Shown piece after piece: positions 55,432 to 64,000 of a stretch of DNA of 64,000 nt. Source of the stretch: Halomonas saccharevitans (GTDB taxonomy: Bacteria; Pseudomonadota; Gammaproteobacteria; Pseudomonadales; Halomonadaceae); NCBI RefSeq assembly GCF_900116405.1, contig NZ_FPAQ01000001.1:20293-84292 (forward strand), in the 5' to 3' direction. A program made the position numbers and the translations under genes. Positions within the stretch are counted from its first letter, which is position 1. Each line of letters begins with the position of its first letter. Under the pieces are notes generated by a model. It had not been told where the DNA came from, made no database searches, and worked only from the letters and a program-made list of their open reading frames with translations.

Positions 55432-56649
<1,218 letters not shown>

Positions 56650-56681
56650 CGGAGGCGCTGGCCTGATGCAGGGGGTCGCTC

Positions 56682-57596
56682 ATTAAACCGCTGTTCTCGC
56701 ACGGACCGCTGCCGGGTTATCGCATGCTGCTGTGTGCGATGCTGGCCGCGGCGCTGATGTATGCCGATGCGCGCTTTACTCGCATGGAGCCCGTGCGTGC
56801 CCAGCTGTCGACCCTGGTGGCGCCGATTCAGTGGGCGGTCAGCCTGCCCAGCGACGTCCTCAACTGGGGGTCGCTGGCGCTCTCCGAGCAGCGTGCCCTG
56901 GTCGACGAGAACCGCCGCCTGCGCGAGCAGATCCTGACGCTCTCGCATCGGGTGCAGCGCATGGCCAGCCTGACGGCCGAGAACGTGCGGCTGCGCGAGC
57001 TGCTCGCGGCCACCCGCGAGCGGGACATCCCCTACATCACCGCCGAGCTGCTGTCGCTGGACCCCGACCCCTTCACCCATCAGATGGTGATCGACCGCGG
57101 CCGTCGCGACGGCGCCTACGTGGGCCAGCCGGTGCTGGACGCTGCGGGACTCGTGGGTCAGGTCACCGCGACCTCGGCCTACTCCAGTCGGGTGCTGCTG
57201 CTGGCCGATGCCAGTCATGCGCTGCCGGTGCAGGTCAACCGCAACGGGCTGCGCTTCGTCGTCCAGGGGATGGGCAGCTACGACGCCCTCAGCGTCAAGC
57301 ATGCCCCTGACACGGCCGATATCAGCGAGGGTGACCTGCTGACCACCTCGGGGCTGGGCGGGCGCTTTCCGCCGGGCTATCCGGTGGCACGGGTCTCGTC
57401 GGTGGTCCATGACCCGGGCGAGCCCTTCGCCCGGGTCACCGCCGAGCCGGTCGCCCAGCTGCAGCGCTCGCGCCACTTCCTGCTGCTCTTTCCCCCCGCG
57501 ACGCCCCTCGCCCCGCCCGAGGGTGAGCTGGCTGCTCCGGCCCTCGAGGCGGCCCGAGCCGTGAGCGGAGCCCTGGCCAACGAGGAGACGCGCTGA
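56682..57596 (+). CDS. mreC: Rod-shape-determining protein MreC, probable ATT start
   Basis: Bitopic inner-membrane scaffold of the elongasome. The first in-frame ATG (56724) falls just before the membrane helix and drops the conserved N-terminus. Reading upstream in the same frame gives KPLFSHGPLPGYR before it, matching KPIFSRGP of E. coli MreC, and this begins right after an ATT codon at 56682. AGGGGG (56670-56675) lies 6 bases before ATT, and an in-frame stop (TGA 56664-56666) closes the frame, leaving no ATG, GTG or TTG. From ATT: 304 residues, membrane helix about 15-31, coiled coil about 70-110, then the beta domain with DPFTHQMVIDRG and LTTSGLGGRFPPGYPV. Overlaps mreD by TGATG. Confidence 0.88.
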   Translation: MKPLFSHGPLPGYRMLLCAMLAAALMYADARFTRMEPVRAQLSTLVAPIQWAVSLPSDVLNWGSLALSEQRALVDENRRLREQILTLSHRVQRMASLTAENVRLRELLAATRERDIPYITAELLSLDPDPFTHQMVIDRGRRDGAYVGQPVLDAAGLVGQVTATSAYSSRVLLLADASHALPVQVNRNGLRFVVQGMGSYDALSVKHAPDTADISEGDLLTTSGLGGRFPPGYPVARVSSVVHDPGEPFARVTAEPVAQLQRSRHFLLLFPPATPLAPPEGELAAPALEAARAVSGALANEETR

Positions 57597-58084
57597 TGGC
57601 CACGTCCTCGCCCGCCAACCTGCTGTGGGTCTGGTTCACCCTGCTGCTGGCGCTGTGCCTGCAGGTGATGCCGCTGGCCGACGGCTGGCAGGTATGGCGC
57701 CCCGACTGGCTCGGCCTGATGCTGATCTACTGGTGCATGCGCGATCCGCTGCGGGTCGGCGTCCTGCATGGCTTCGTGCTGGGCCTGCTGGTGGATCTCA
57801 TCGAGGGCGCGCCGCTGGGTCAGAATGCGCTGCTGCTGTCGCTGCTGGCCTTCCTCTGCGCGCTGGTCTATGGGCGCTTCCGGGCCTATTCGCTGGTCCA
57901 GCAGGCGGTGCTGATCTTCGTGCTGCTGGGCATGATCCAGCTGGCCGAGCAGTGGCTGCGCACCCTGTTCGGGCCCTTCCTGATGCAACTCTCCTTCCTG
58001 TTGCCGGCGCTGATCGGGGCGCTGCTGTGGCCCTGGCTCACCACCCTGTTCGAGGCACTGGGCCGCCGGCACGCCCGCGACTGA
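57596..58084 (+). CDS. mreD: Rod-shape-determining protein MreD
   Basis: 162-residue integral membrane protein with about five helices (LLWVWFTLLLALCLQVMPL first), working with MreC and RodA/PBP2 in wall elongation. The family-typical WRPDWLGLMLIYWCM lies near residues 33-48. Start ATG overlaps the mreC stop. Confidence 0.93.
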   Translation: MATSSPANLLWVWFTLLLALCLQVMPLADGWQVWRPDWLGLMLIYWCMRDPLRVGVLHGFVLGLLVDLIEGAPLGQNALLLSLLAFLCALVYGRFRAYSLVQQAVLIFVLLGMIQLAEQWLRTLFGPFLMQLSFLLPALIGALLWPWLTTLFEALGRRHARD

Positions 58085-58112
58085 CCCCTTCGCCATTTTC
58101 CCTGGAGCCGCC

Positions 58113-58697
58113 ATGACCCACGATCCCGTGCTGTGCCTGGCCTCGGCCTCTCCGCGCCGTCGCGACCTGCTGTCTTCGATCGGCGTGACGGTGGAGGTGC
58201 GTCCGGTGGACATCGACGAGACGCCGCGGCCTTCGGAGTCGGCAGCTGACTACGTGGTGCGCCTGGCGCGCGAGAAGGCCCTGGCCGGAGCCCGTCTCAC
58301 GCGACTGCCGACCCTGGGATCGGACACCGCCGTGGTGCGCGACGGCGAGATTCTCGGCAAGCCGGCCAGCCGCGATCATGCCGCGAGCATGCTGGGTTCG
58401 CTCTCCGGTCGTGGCCACGAGGTGCTCACCGGGGTCGCTGTCAGCGGCCCCGCCGGCGTGCTGACGGCCTGTGTGACGACCCGGGTCTTCATGCGTGAGC
58501 TTACAACGGCCGAGCTTGCCGCCTACTGGGCCACCGGCGAACCGGCCGACAAGGCCGGCGGCTACGCCATTCAGGGCCTGGCCGCGGTGTTCGTCGAGCA
58601 CATCGAGGGCAGCCACTCGGCGGTAGTCGGCCTGCCGCTCTTTGAAACCGCGGATCTGCTGGCACGCCAGGGCGTGCCGCTGTGGCACGAGGCCTAG
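58113..58697 (+). CDS. maf: Maf-family nucleoside triphosphate pyrophosphatase
   Basis: Hydrolyses dTTP/UTP or modified nucleotides (YhdE-type), 194 residues. LASASPRRRDLLSSIG at the N-terminus, DIDETPRPSE near 34, LGSDTAVVRDGEILGKP near 70 and KAGGYAIQG near 150 are the expected blocks. In the mreBCD-maf-rng-yhdP order. RBS CTGGAGCC. Confidence 0.94.
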   Translation: MTHDPVLCLASASPRRRDLLSSIGVTVEVRPVDIDETPRPSESAADYVVRLAREKALAGARLTRLPTLGSDTAVVRDGEILGKPASRDHAASMLGSLSGRGHEVLTGVAVSGPAGVLTACVTTRVFMRELTTAELAAYWATGEPADKAGGYAIQGLAAVFVEHIEGSHSAVVGLPLFETADLLARQGVPLWHEA

Positions 58698-58791
58698 CCC
58701 TGGGGAGGAGAGGGGGCGTTGATCGAGGCACAGGACGGCCCGGCCCCCTATGTCATAATGGCGGCAGATCTTTCTGGACAAGGATATCCGC

Positions 58792-60255
58792 ATGAGCGGT
58801 GAAGTACTCATTAACCTGACACCGATGGAAACCCGTGTGGCCGTCGTCGAGAACGGCGTGCTGCAGGAGGCCTTCATCGAGCGTGCCCGGCGACGCGGCA
58901 TCGTCGGCAATATCTACAAGGGCCGCGTGGTGCGGGTGCTGCCCGGCATGCAGGCAGCCTTCATCGACATCGGCCTCGATCGCGCCGCCTTCATCCACGC
59001 CCACGAGGTGATGCCGCCGGGCACGCCGGCCGACGAGCAGGTCTCCATCGCGCAGCTGCTCCACGAGGGCCAGGCGCTGGTGGTTCAGGCCACCAAGGAC
59101 CCCATCGGCTCCAAGGGGGCACGGCTGACCACCCACCTCTCGGTGCCGTCGCGCTACCTGGTCTACATGCCCGACTCGCCTCACCACGGGGTCTCCCAGC
59201 GGATCGAGGACGAGGCCGAGCGTGACCGTCTGCGCGGCCTGGTCGAGGCGGCGGCCGCCGAGCAGCGGCTGGAGGTCGCCGGCGGCTTCATCGTGCGTAC
59301 CGCTGCGGAAGGGGTCACCCTCGAGGAGCTCTCCGCCGACATGCACTTCCTGCTGCGCCTGTGGCGCCGGGTCGGCGAGCGTAAGGTGACGGCGGCGGCG
59401 CCCAGCGTGGTCTACGATGATCTGCCGCTGTTCATGCGCACCCTGCGCGACGTGATGCGCGACGATATCGAGAAGGTGCGCATCGACTCGCGGGAGAACT
59501 ACGTCAAGCTGATCGAGTTCGCCAAGGAGTTCATGCCGACGGCGGTAGAGCGCATCGAGCACTACGCCGGCGAGCGGCCGATCTTCGACCTGTTCAGCGT
59601 CGAGGACGAGATCCAGAAGGCGCTCGGTCGCAAGGTGCAGCTCAAGTCGGGCGGGTATCTGGTCATCGATCCCACCGAGGCGATGACCACCATCGACGTC
59701 AACACCGGCGGCTTCGTGGGGCATCGCAATCTCGAGGAGACGATCTTCAAGACCAACCTCGAGGCCGCCACCGCGATCGCTCGCCAGCTCCGGCTCAGGA
59801 ATCTCGGCGGCATCATCATCATCGACTTCATCGACATGGACGAGCCCGAGCATCAGCGCCAGGTGCTGCGCATGCTCGAGAAGTCGCTGGAGCGCGACCA
59901 CGCCAAGACCAAGTGCACCGGCGTCACCGAGCTGGGACTGGTGCAGCTGACTCGCAAGCGCACCCGGGAGAGCCTCGAGCAGACGCTCTGCGAGGCCTGT
60001 CCGACCTGCGCCGGTCGAGGCACCCTGAAGACGCCGGAATCGGTCTGCTACGAGATCTTTCGCGAGATCCTGCGCGAGGAGCGGGCCTACAGCGCCGAGA
60101 CCTACGCGGTGCTGGCCTCCCAGTCGGTCGTCGATCGGCTGCTCGATGAGGAGTCGTCCGCCGTGGCCGATCTCGAAGAGTTCATCGGCAAGACGATCCG
60201 CTTCCAGGTCGAGACTCACTACTCCCAGGAGCAGTACGACATCGTGCTGATGTGA
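58792..60255 (+). CDS. rng: Ribonuclease G
   Basis: Endoribonuclease of the RNase E/G family for 16S rRNA 5' maturation and mRNA decay. 487 residues, no C-terminal scaffold, hence RNase G rather than E. N-terminal S1 domain (GNIYKGRVVRVLPGMQAAFID, 43-63, broken in this text at 21; core GRVVRVLPGMQAAF), catalytic Asp pair in IIIDFIDMD, and zinc-link CPTCAGRG near 404. Confidence 0.95.
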   Translation: MSGEVLINLTPMETRVAVVENGVLQEAFIERARRRGIVGNIYKGRVVRVLPGMQAAFIDIGLDRAAFIHAHEVMPPGTPADEQVSIAQLLHEGQALVVQATKDPIGSKGARLTTHLSVPSRYLVYMPDSPHHGVSQRIEDEAERDRLRGLVEAAAAEQRLEVAGGFIVRTAAEGVTLEELSADMHFLLRLWRRVGERKVTAAAPSVVYDDLPLFMRTLRDVMRDDIEKVRIDSRENYVKLIEFAKEFMPTAVERIEHYAGERPIFDLFSVEDEIQKALGRKVQLKSGGYLVIDPTEAMTTIDVNTGGFVGHRNLEETIFKTNLEAATAIARQLRLRNLGGIIIIDFIDMDEPEHQRQVLRMLEKSLERDHAKTKCTGVTELGLVQLTRKRTRESLEQTLCEACPTCAGRGTLKTPESVCYEIFREILREERAYSAETYAVLASQSVVDRLLDEESSAVADLEEFIGKTIRFQVETHYSQEQYDIVLM

Positions 60256-60259
60256 GCCC

Positions 60260-63200
60260 ATGTCCGTGACGCGCCTGATCCTTCGCTGGTTGTTGACCCT
60301 GATGGCGGTGCCGCTGGCGCTGCTGGCGGTGTTGGTCGTGGTGCTGCGGTTGCTGCCGTTGCTGCTGGACGAGCAGACCGCGCCCCTGGAGCGGCTGCTC
60401 TCGACGCGCTTTAATGCGGTGGTGGCGCTGGACGACGTGACGGCGGGCCTCGCCCAGCTGGATCCCTTCCTCGAGGTCGAGGGCCTGACCATCCGTTCCC
60501 GTGAGGGGCTCGGCCACGCTCCGCTGCTCCAGGTGGAGCGGGCCAGGCTGCGCCTGGACAGCAGCGCCAGCCTCGCCGCCGGCCTGCCGCGGGTGGCCGC
60601 GGCGCGGCTGCAGGGCGTCACCGTGCACCTCTACCAGGATCAGGCCGGGCGCTGGCAGTGGCCAAATCCCGCGCAGCTGCCCCCCGAATTGATCCCCGAG
60701 CGCACCTTCGATCTCGATCGCCTCGACTTCTGGGTCGGCATGCTGCTGCGCCAGAGCGCTTGGGTGGAAGACGTCAGCCTGGTGCTGCACGGCCGCAAGC
60801 AGCGCGCGGTGCTGAAGGCGCCGCGCCTGGTGATGACCGGCGACGAGCGTCGCACCCACCTCGAAGGGGAGGTGTTCGTCGAGGGTCAGGAGGCGCATGC
60901 CATCCGGGCGGTGATGGAGCTTCAGCCCGGGCCGTCGGGGCTCGGCGACTTCAGCGCGGCGCTGCAGGCCGACATGCGCCTTCAGAGCCTGGTGGCGCTC
61001 TCCGAGGTGCTGGGCTACGGCAGCGCTCTGCGCCTGGAGACCGTCAGCGGCGATGCACGGCTCTGGGGGCGCTGGCATCGGGGCGCCCTGGCCGATCTGC
61101 GCGTCGACCTGGCGGCGCCCCTGCTGGCCTTGGGGCAGCGGGGCTCGAGCGCCGAGGAAGCGACCCAGGCCATCGTGCTCAAGCAGGCGGCCGCGAGCGC
61201 CCAGTGGCTGCGCGAGGAGTCGGGATGGCAGGCGTGGATCGAGACCGAGGCGCAGAGCGCCGACTGGTCCCGCCCCGAAGGGCAGCGTGATGACGCCGGG
61301 CCGGCGTTGCCGCGCTACTGGCAGATGCGAAGCCGCGACGACGGCTGGTGGCTCACCACCAGCGAGTTCGATCTGGGCGCACTCGCCGCCTGGCGCGACC
61401 GGCTGCCGCTGCCCGAGGCGCTGGTGCGAGTAATCGAAAGCCTCGACCCCCAAGGGCGTGTCACTGGGCTGGCGCTGGGTCGCGAGGACGGCCACTGGCG
61501 AGCCCGGGCGGCGGCCACCGAGGTGGCCGTGTCGCCCTGGGAGCAGGCGCCCGGCGGCGGGCCGCTGGACGTCTGGGTGGAGTCCGAGGACCTGTCGGGC
61601 CACGTCGAGTTTACCGGCCGCGATGCTCGGCTGCACTTCCCAGAGGTGTTCGGCGCGCCGATGGCGCTCTCCCGCGCCAGCGGCGTGATCGACTGGGCCT
61701 ACGACGGCCCGCGCAGCTTCGTCAGTGGTCGGGACCTCGAGGTGGAGTGGAACGGGGCGCGGATCGAGGGCGGCTTCGGGCTCTCGATCGGCGGCGAGCG
61801 GCGCGGCGGCTTCGGGCTGCAGCTCGACTTCGCGGACGTGGACGCGGTCGACACGCCGCTCACCGACTGGCTGCCGGTGGGCATTCTCCCCCCGGCGTTG
61901 ACCGGCTGGCTGGCCGATGGCGTCGCCGGACGCGTGCCCGAGGGCGCGCTGCGCCTGCATGTGCCGGTGGCTCCCGAGGGGCAGTCGATCGACCCCACCC
62001 TGCAGCTCGATCTCGAGGTCGTCGAGGGGCGCCTGCCCATCGCGCCCGGCTGGCCGGTCCTCGAGAGGATAAACGGGCGGTTGTCGATGATCGACGAGAC
62101 GCTGACGGCACGCGTCGAGGCGGCCGAGAGCCTCGGGGTCGAGGCCACGGCGGGGGAGGTGACGCTCGAGGGTGAGCGGCTGGCGGTCACGGCTAAGCTT
62201 GCGACCTCGGCGACGGCCCTGCGTCGCTATCTTCTGGCGCTGCCCGTCGAGGGCATGCAGGCGCTGGCGGATTGGCGGGCCGAGGGCCGGGCGGCCGGTA
62301 GCCTGGACCTGACCATGAACCTCGACGCGCCCGAGTCCCTGGCGCTGGATATCGAGACCGAGGCGGATTTCTCGCGCCTGGTCCATGAGCCCCTGCGGCT
62401 TGCCTTCGAGCGCATCGAGGGGCCGCTCGCCTGGCGCCAGCGCGGCGAGCAGGGGGGCCTCGAAGGGCGAGTGAGCGCTCGCCTGCTCGGCGGCCCGGTG
62501 GTGGCCGAGATCGATACCCGAGCCGGCGGGCTCGATCTCTCCGGCACGGCCGAGGCGCCGGCCCTCGCCGCCTGGAGCGGCGTGCCGGCCCTCGAGACCC
62601 TGATCGCCGGTCGGCTGCCCTGGCAGGGTCGCCTGTCGATCGGAGAGGCGGGCGCCTCGCTGCGACTCGACAGCCGCCTGGAAGGGCTTGCCATCGACCT
62701 GCCGGCGCCGCTAGGCAAGAGCCGCGAGGCCCGCCGGCCCCTACGGCTGACCTTCGACCTGACCCAGGGGCGGCTCGAGGGGCGCCTGGGCGATCGCCTG
62801 GGGCTGCGCTGGCGCGCGCCCGCCGGCGGCGGCCACGGGCGAGGGCAGGTGTGGCTCGGTCATCTGACCGCACCTGACTGGGCCGGCCGGCCGGGCTGGG
62901 CGGTGGCGGCCTACCTGCCGCGCCTGGCCGTGGCGCCCTGGGGGCGCGCCCTCTCTCCGCTGATGGCGGCGGCCGAGCCCTCCTCGGCCGGCGGCGCGTC
63001 GACCGCGCTCTCCGCGCTAGCCCTCGAGACCGACTGCCTGCAGGTCGATGAGCGCTGCCTGGGCTCGCTGTCCCTGGAGGGCAGCGCCGCCGCCGACGGC
63101 TGGCGGCTCGCCGTGGACGGCAGCCTGGCCGGTGGGCGCCTCAGCTATCGGCCCGGCCTGGCGGCGCCGCTGGACATCGCGCTGGATCGCCTCTCGCTGG

Positions 63201-64000
63201 ACGCGCTGGTGCCTCCGGCGACCGACGGTGGCCAGCTGCTCAAGGAACTGGCGCTGCCCGTCGAGGCGGCGCCGCTGCCGGCGGGGCTGGCGGCGCTGCC
63301 GGACGGTCGCCTGCGCATCGCCGACCTCGCCTGGCGAGGCGCGCGGCTCGGCCCCTTCGACGGTCGTTGGCACGCCACGAGCGATCGCCTGGTGATCGAT
63401 CCCCTCTCGCTTGCGCTCGGCGAGATCGAGGCCCGCGGCCAGCTGATCTGGGAGGCGAGCGGGCCCGGTGATAGCCTGACTCGCGCCCGGCTCGACCTGA
63501 ACGGCGGCGACCTGGGCAGCGCCCTGGCGGCGCTCGACCAGCCGGTCGCCGTAAAGAGCGCCGAGACTCGAGTGAATAGCCAGCTGGCCTGGCCCGGTGC
63601 GCCCTGGCAATTCGCCCTGCCGCGCTCCCAGGGCAGCCTCGAGGTCACGATGCGCGACGGTCGCTTCATCAACCTGGAATCGCCCTCGGCGCGCGTCGTC
63701 GGACTGCTCAACGTCGACAACCTACTGCGTCGCCTGCGCCTGGATTTCTCCGACGTCACCGGCCGGGGGACCGCCTTCGATCGTGTCAGCGGTGCCGCCA
63801 CCCTGTATGGTGGGGTACTGGAAACCCGTGGTCCGGTGGAGATCGAGGGGCCGGCGACCCATTTCACCCTGAACGGCAGCGTCGACCTGGCGCGCCGGGA
63901 ACTCGATCAGCGTCTGTCGGTCACTGTTCCGGTCAGCAACAACCTGCCGCTGGCGGCGGTGCTGGCCGGCGCCCCGATGGTGGGCGGTGCCCTGTTCATC
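60260..64000 (+). CDS. yhdP: YhdP-family AsmA-like protein (partial, 3' end outside window)
   Basis: Starts 5 bases after rng (MSVTRLILRWLLTLMAVPLA), and the frame stays open to the window edge: 1247 residues, with no stop seen in the stretches I translated. An N-terminal membrane helix (about 8-36) is followed by a very long beta-rich DUF3971/AsmA-like region; the last codons read LPLAAVLAGAPMVGGALFI, which is near the family C-terminus. YhdP is a bridge-like protein moving phospholipids to the outer membrane, redundant with TamB and YdbH. Position after rng matches E. coli. Confidence 0.9.
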   Translation, partial: MSVTRLILRWLLTLMAVPLALLAVLVVVLRLLPLLLDEQTAPLERLLSTRFNAVVALDDVTAGLAQLDPFLEVEGLTIRSREGLGHAPLLQVERARLRLDSSASLAAGLPRVAAARLQGVTVHLYQDQAGRWQWPNPAQLPPELIPERTFDLDRLDFWVGMLLRQSAWVEDVSLVLHGRKQRAVLKAPRLVMTGDERRTHLEGEVFVEGQEAHAIRAVMELQPGPSGLGDFSAALQADMRLQSLVALSEVLGYGSALRLETVSGDARLWGRWHRGALADLRVDLAAPLLALGQRGSSAEEATQAIVLKQAAASAQWLREESGWQAWIETEAQSADWSRPEGQRDDAGPALPRYWQMRSRDDGWWLTTSEFDLGALAAWRDRLPLPEALVRVIESLDPQGRVTGLALGREDGHWRARAAATEVAVSPWEQAPGGGPLDVWVESEDLSGHVEFTGRDARLHFPEVFGAPMALSRASGVIDWAYDGPRSFVSGRDLEVEWNGARIEGGFGLSIGGERRGGFGLQLDFADVDAVDTPLTDWLPVGILPPALTGWLADGVAGRVPEGALRLHVPVAPEGQSIDPTLQLDLEVVEGRLPIAPGWPVLERINGRLSMIDETLTARVEAAESLGVEATAGEVTLEGERLAVTAKLATSATALRRYLLALPVEGMQALADWRAEGRAAGSLDLTMNLDAPESLALDIETEADFSRLVHEPLRLAFERIEGPLAWRQRGEQGGLEGRVSARLLGGPVVAEIDTRAGGLDLSGTAEAPALAAWSGVPALETLIAGRLPWQGRLSIGEAGASLRLDSRLEGLAIDLPAPLGKSREARRPLRLTFDLTQGRLEGRLGDRLGLRWRAPAGGGHGRGQVWLGHLTAPDWAGRPGWAVAAYLPRLAVAPWGRALSPLMAAAEPSSAGGASTALSALALETDCLQVDERCLGSLSLEGSAAADGWRLAVDGSLAGGRLSYRPGLAAPLDIALDRLSLDALVPPATDGGQLLKELALPVEAAPLPAGLAALPDGRLRIADLAWRGARLGPFDGRWHATSDRLVIDPLSLALGEIEARGQLIWEASGPGDSLTRARLDLNGGDLGSALAALDQPVAVKSAETRVNSQLAWPGAPWQFALPRSQGSLEVTMRDGRFINLESPSARVVGLLNVDNLLRRLRLDFSDVTGRGTAFDRVSGAATLYGGVLETRGPVEIEGPATHFTLNGSVDLARRELDQRLSVTVPVSNNLPLAAVLAGAPMVGGALFI

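Noticed and set aside
60182-62386. 734-codon minus-strand frame over rng and yhdP
   Set aside because: Antisense shadow; the plus-strand yhdP frame is open through the window edge and fits gene order.

Overview
The window is GC-rich bacterial chromosome, almost certainly from a halophilic gammaproteobacterium of the Halomonadaceae (Halomonas-like). The basis is gene order plus protein similarity recalled from the families: lolB-ispE-tRNAGln-prs-rplY-pth-ychF divergent from hemA-prfA-prmC-moeB, and gatCAB divergent from mreBCD-maf-rng-yhdP. This is the Pseudomonas/Halomonas layout. The content is roughly one third housekeeping and two thirds nitrogen and carbon catabolism. No phage, insertion sequence, integrase or CRISPR array was seen.

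Layout. 1-16.3 kb is core: tRNA-Asn, prc protease, apeB aminopeptidase, tRNA-Met, the leftward lolB-to-ychF block and the rightward hemA-prfA-prmC-lrp-moeB block. 16.6-26.0 kb is a polyamine uptake and gamma-glutamylation block: puuB1-potABC-potF1-puuA-potF2-puuB2, with oxidase and binding-protein paralogues arranged symmetrically around puuA. 26.0-35.0 kb is a less familiar catabolic block: an RpiR-type regulator divergent from an N-formylglutamate-amidohydrolase-family gene, a complete TRAP transporter, a second puuA-like glutamine synthetase, an aldehyde dehydrogenase and an iron-dependent alcohol dehydrogenase. 35.1-42.3 kb is a one-carbon block: formate-tetrahydrofolate ligase, a GlxA/GbdR-type regulator, a fused FAD oxidase/GcvT protein and a stand-alone DmdA/GcvT-like protein. 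42.6-43.2 kb is a glycine-zipper envelope protein. 43.5-48.8 kb is a second gamma-glutamyl-putrescine block (third puuA-like gene divergent from puuD-spuC-puuC). 49-52 kb holds a chemoreceptor, a tautomerase, a 56-residue protein and a PuuR-type regulator. 52.2-64 kb is core again: gatBAC, mreBCD, maf, rng and the start of yhdP, which runs off the window.

How it works together. The Pot-type ABC transporter should import putrescine-like amines. PuuA-type ligases add glutamate, PuuB oxidases and aldehyde dehydrogenases oxidise the carbon chain, and PuuD-type hydrolases release glutamate and GABA-like products; SpuC offers transamination instead. A PuuR-like repressor lies unlinked at 51.6 kb. 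The TRAP/GS/ALDH/Fe-ADH/amidohydrolase block has the parts for the same glutamylate-oxidise-hydrolyse logic applied to a different substrate, plausibly an amino alcohol. It is the best candidate here for an undescribed pathway. The fhs/GcvT genes beside it would handle one-carbon units from N- or S-methyl compounds.

Limits. Names rest on motif reading and memory of families, not on searches. Substrates of the transporters and GS-like enzymes are inferred. Starts were chosen from ribosome-binding sites and family N-termini.
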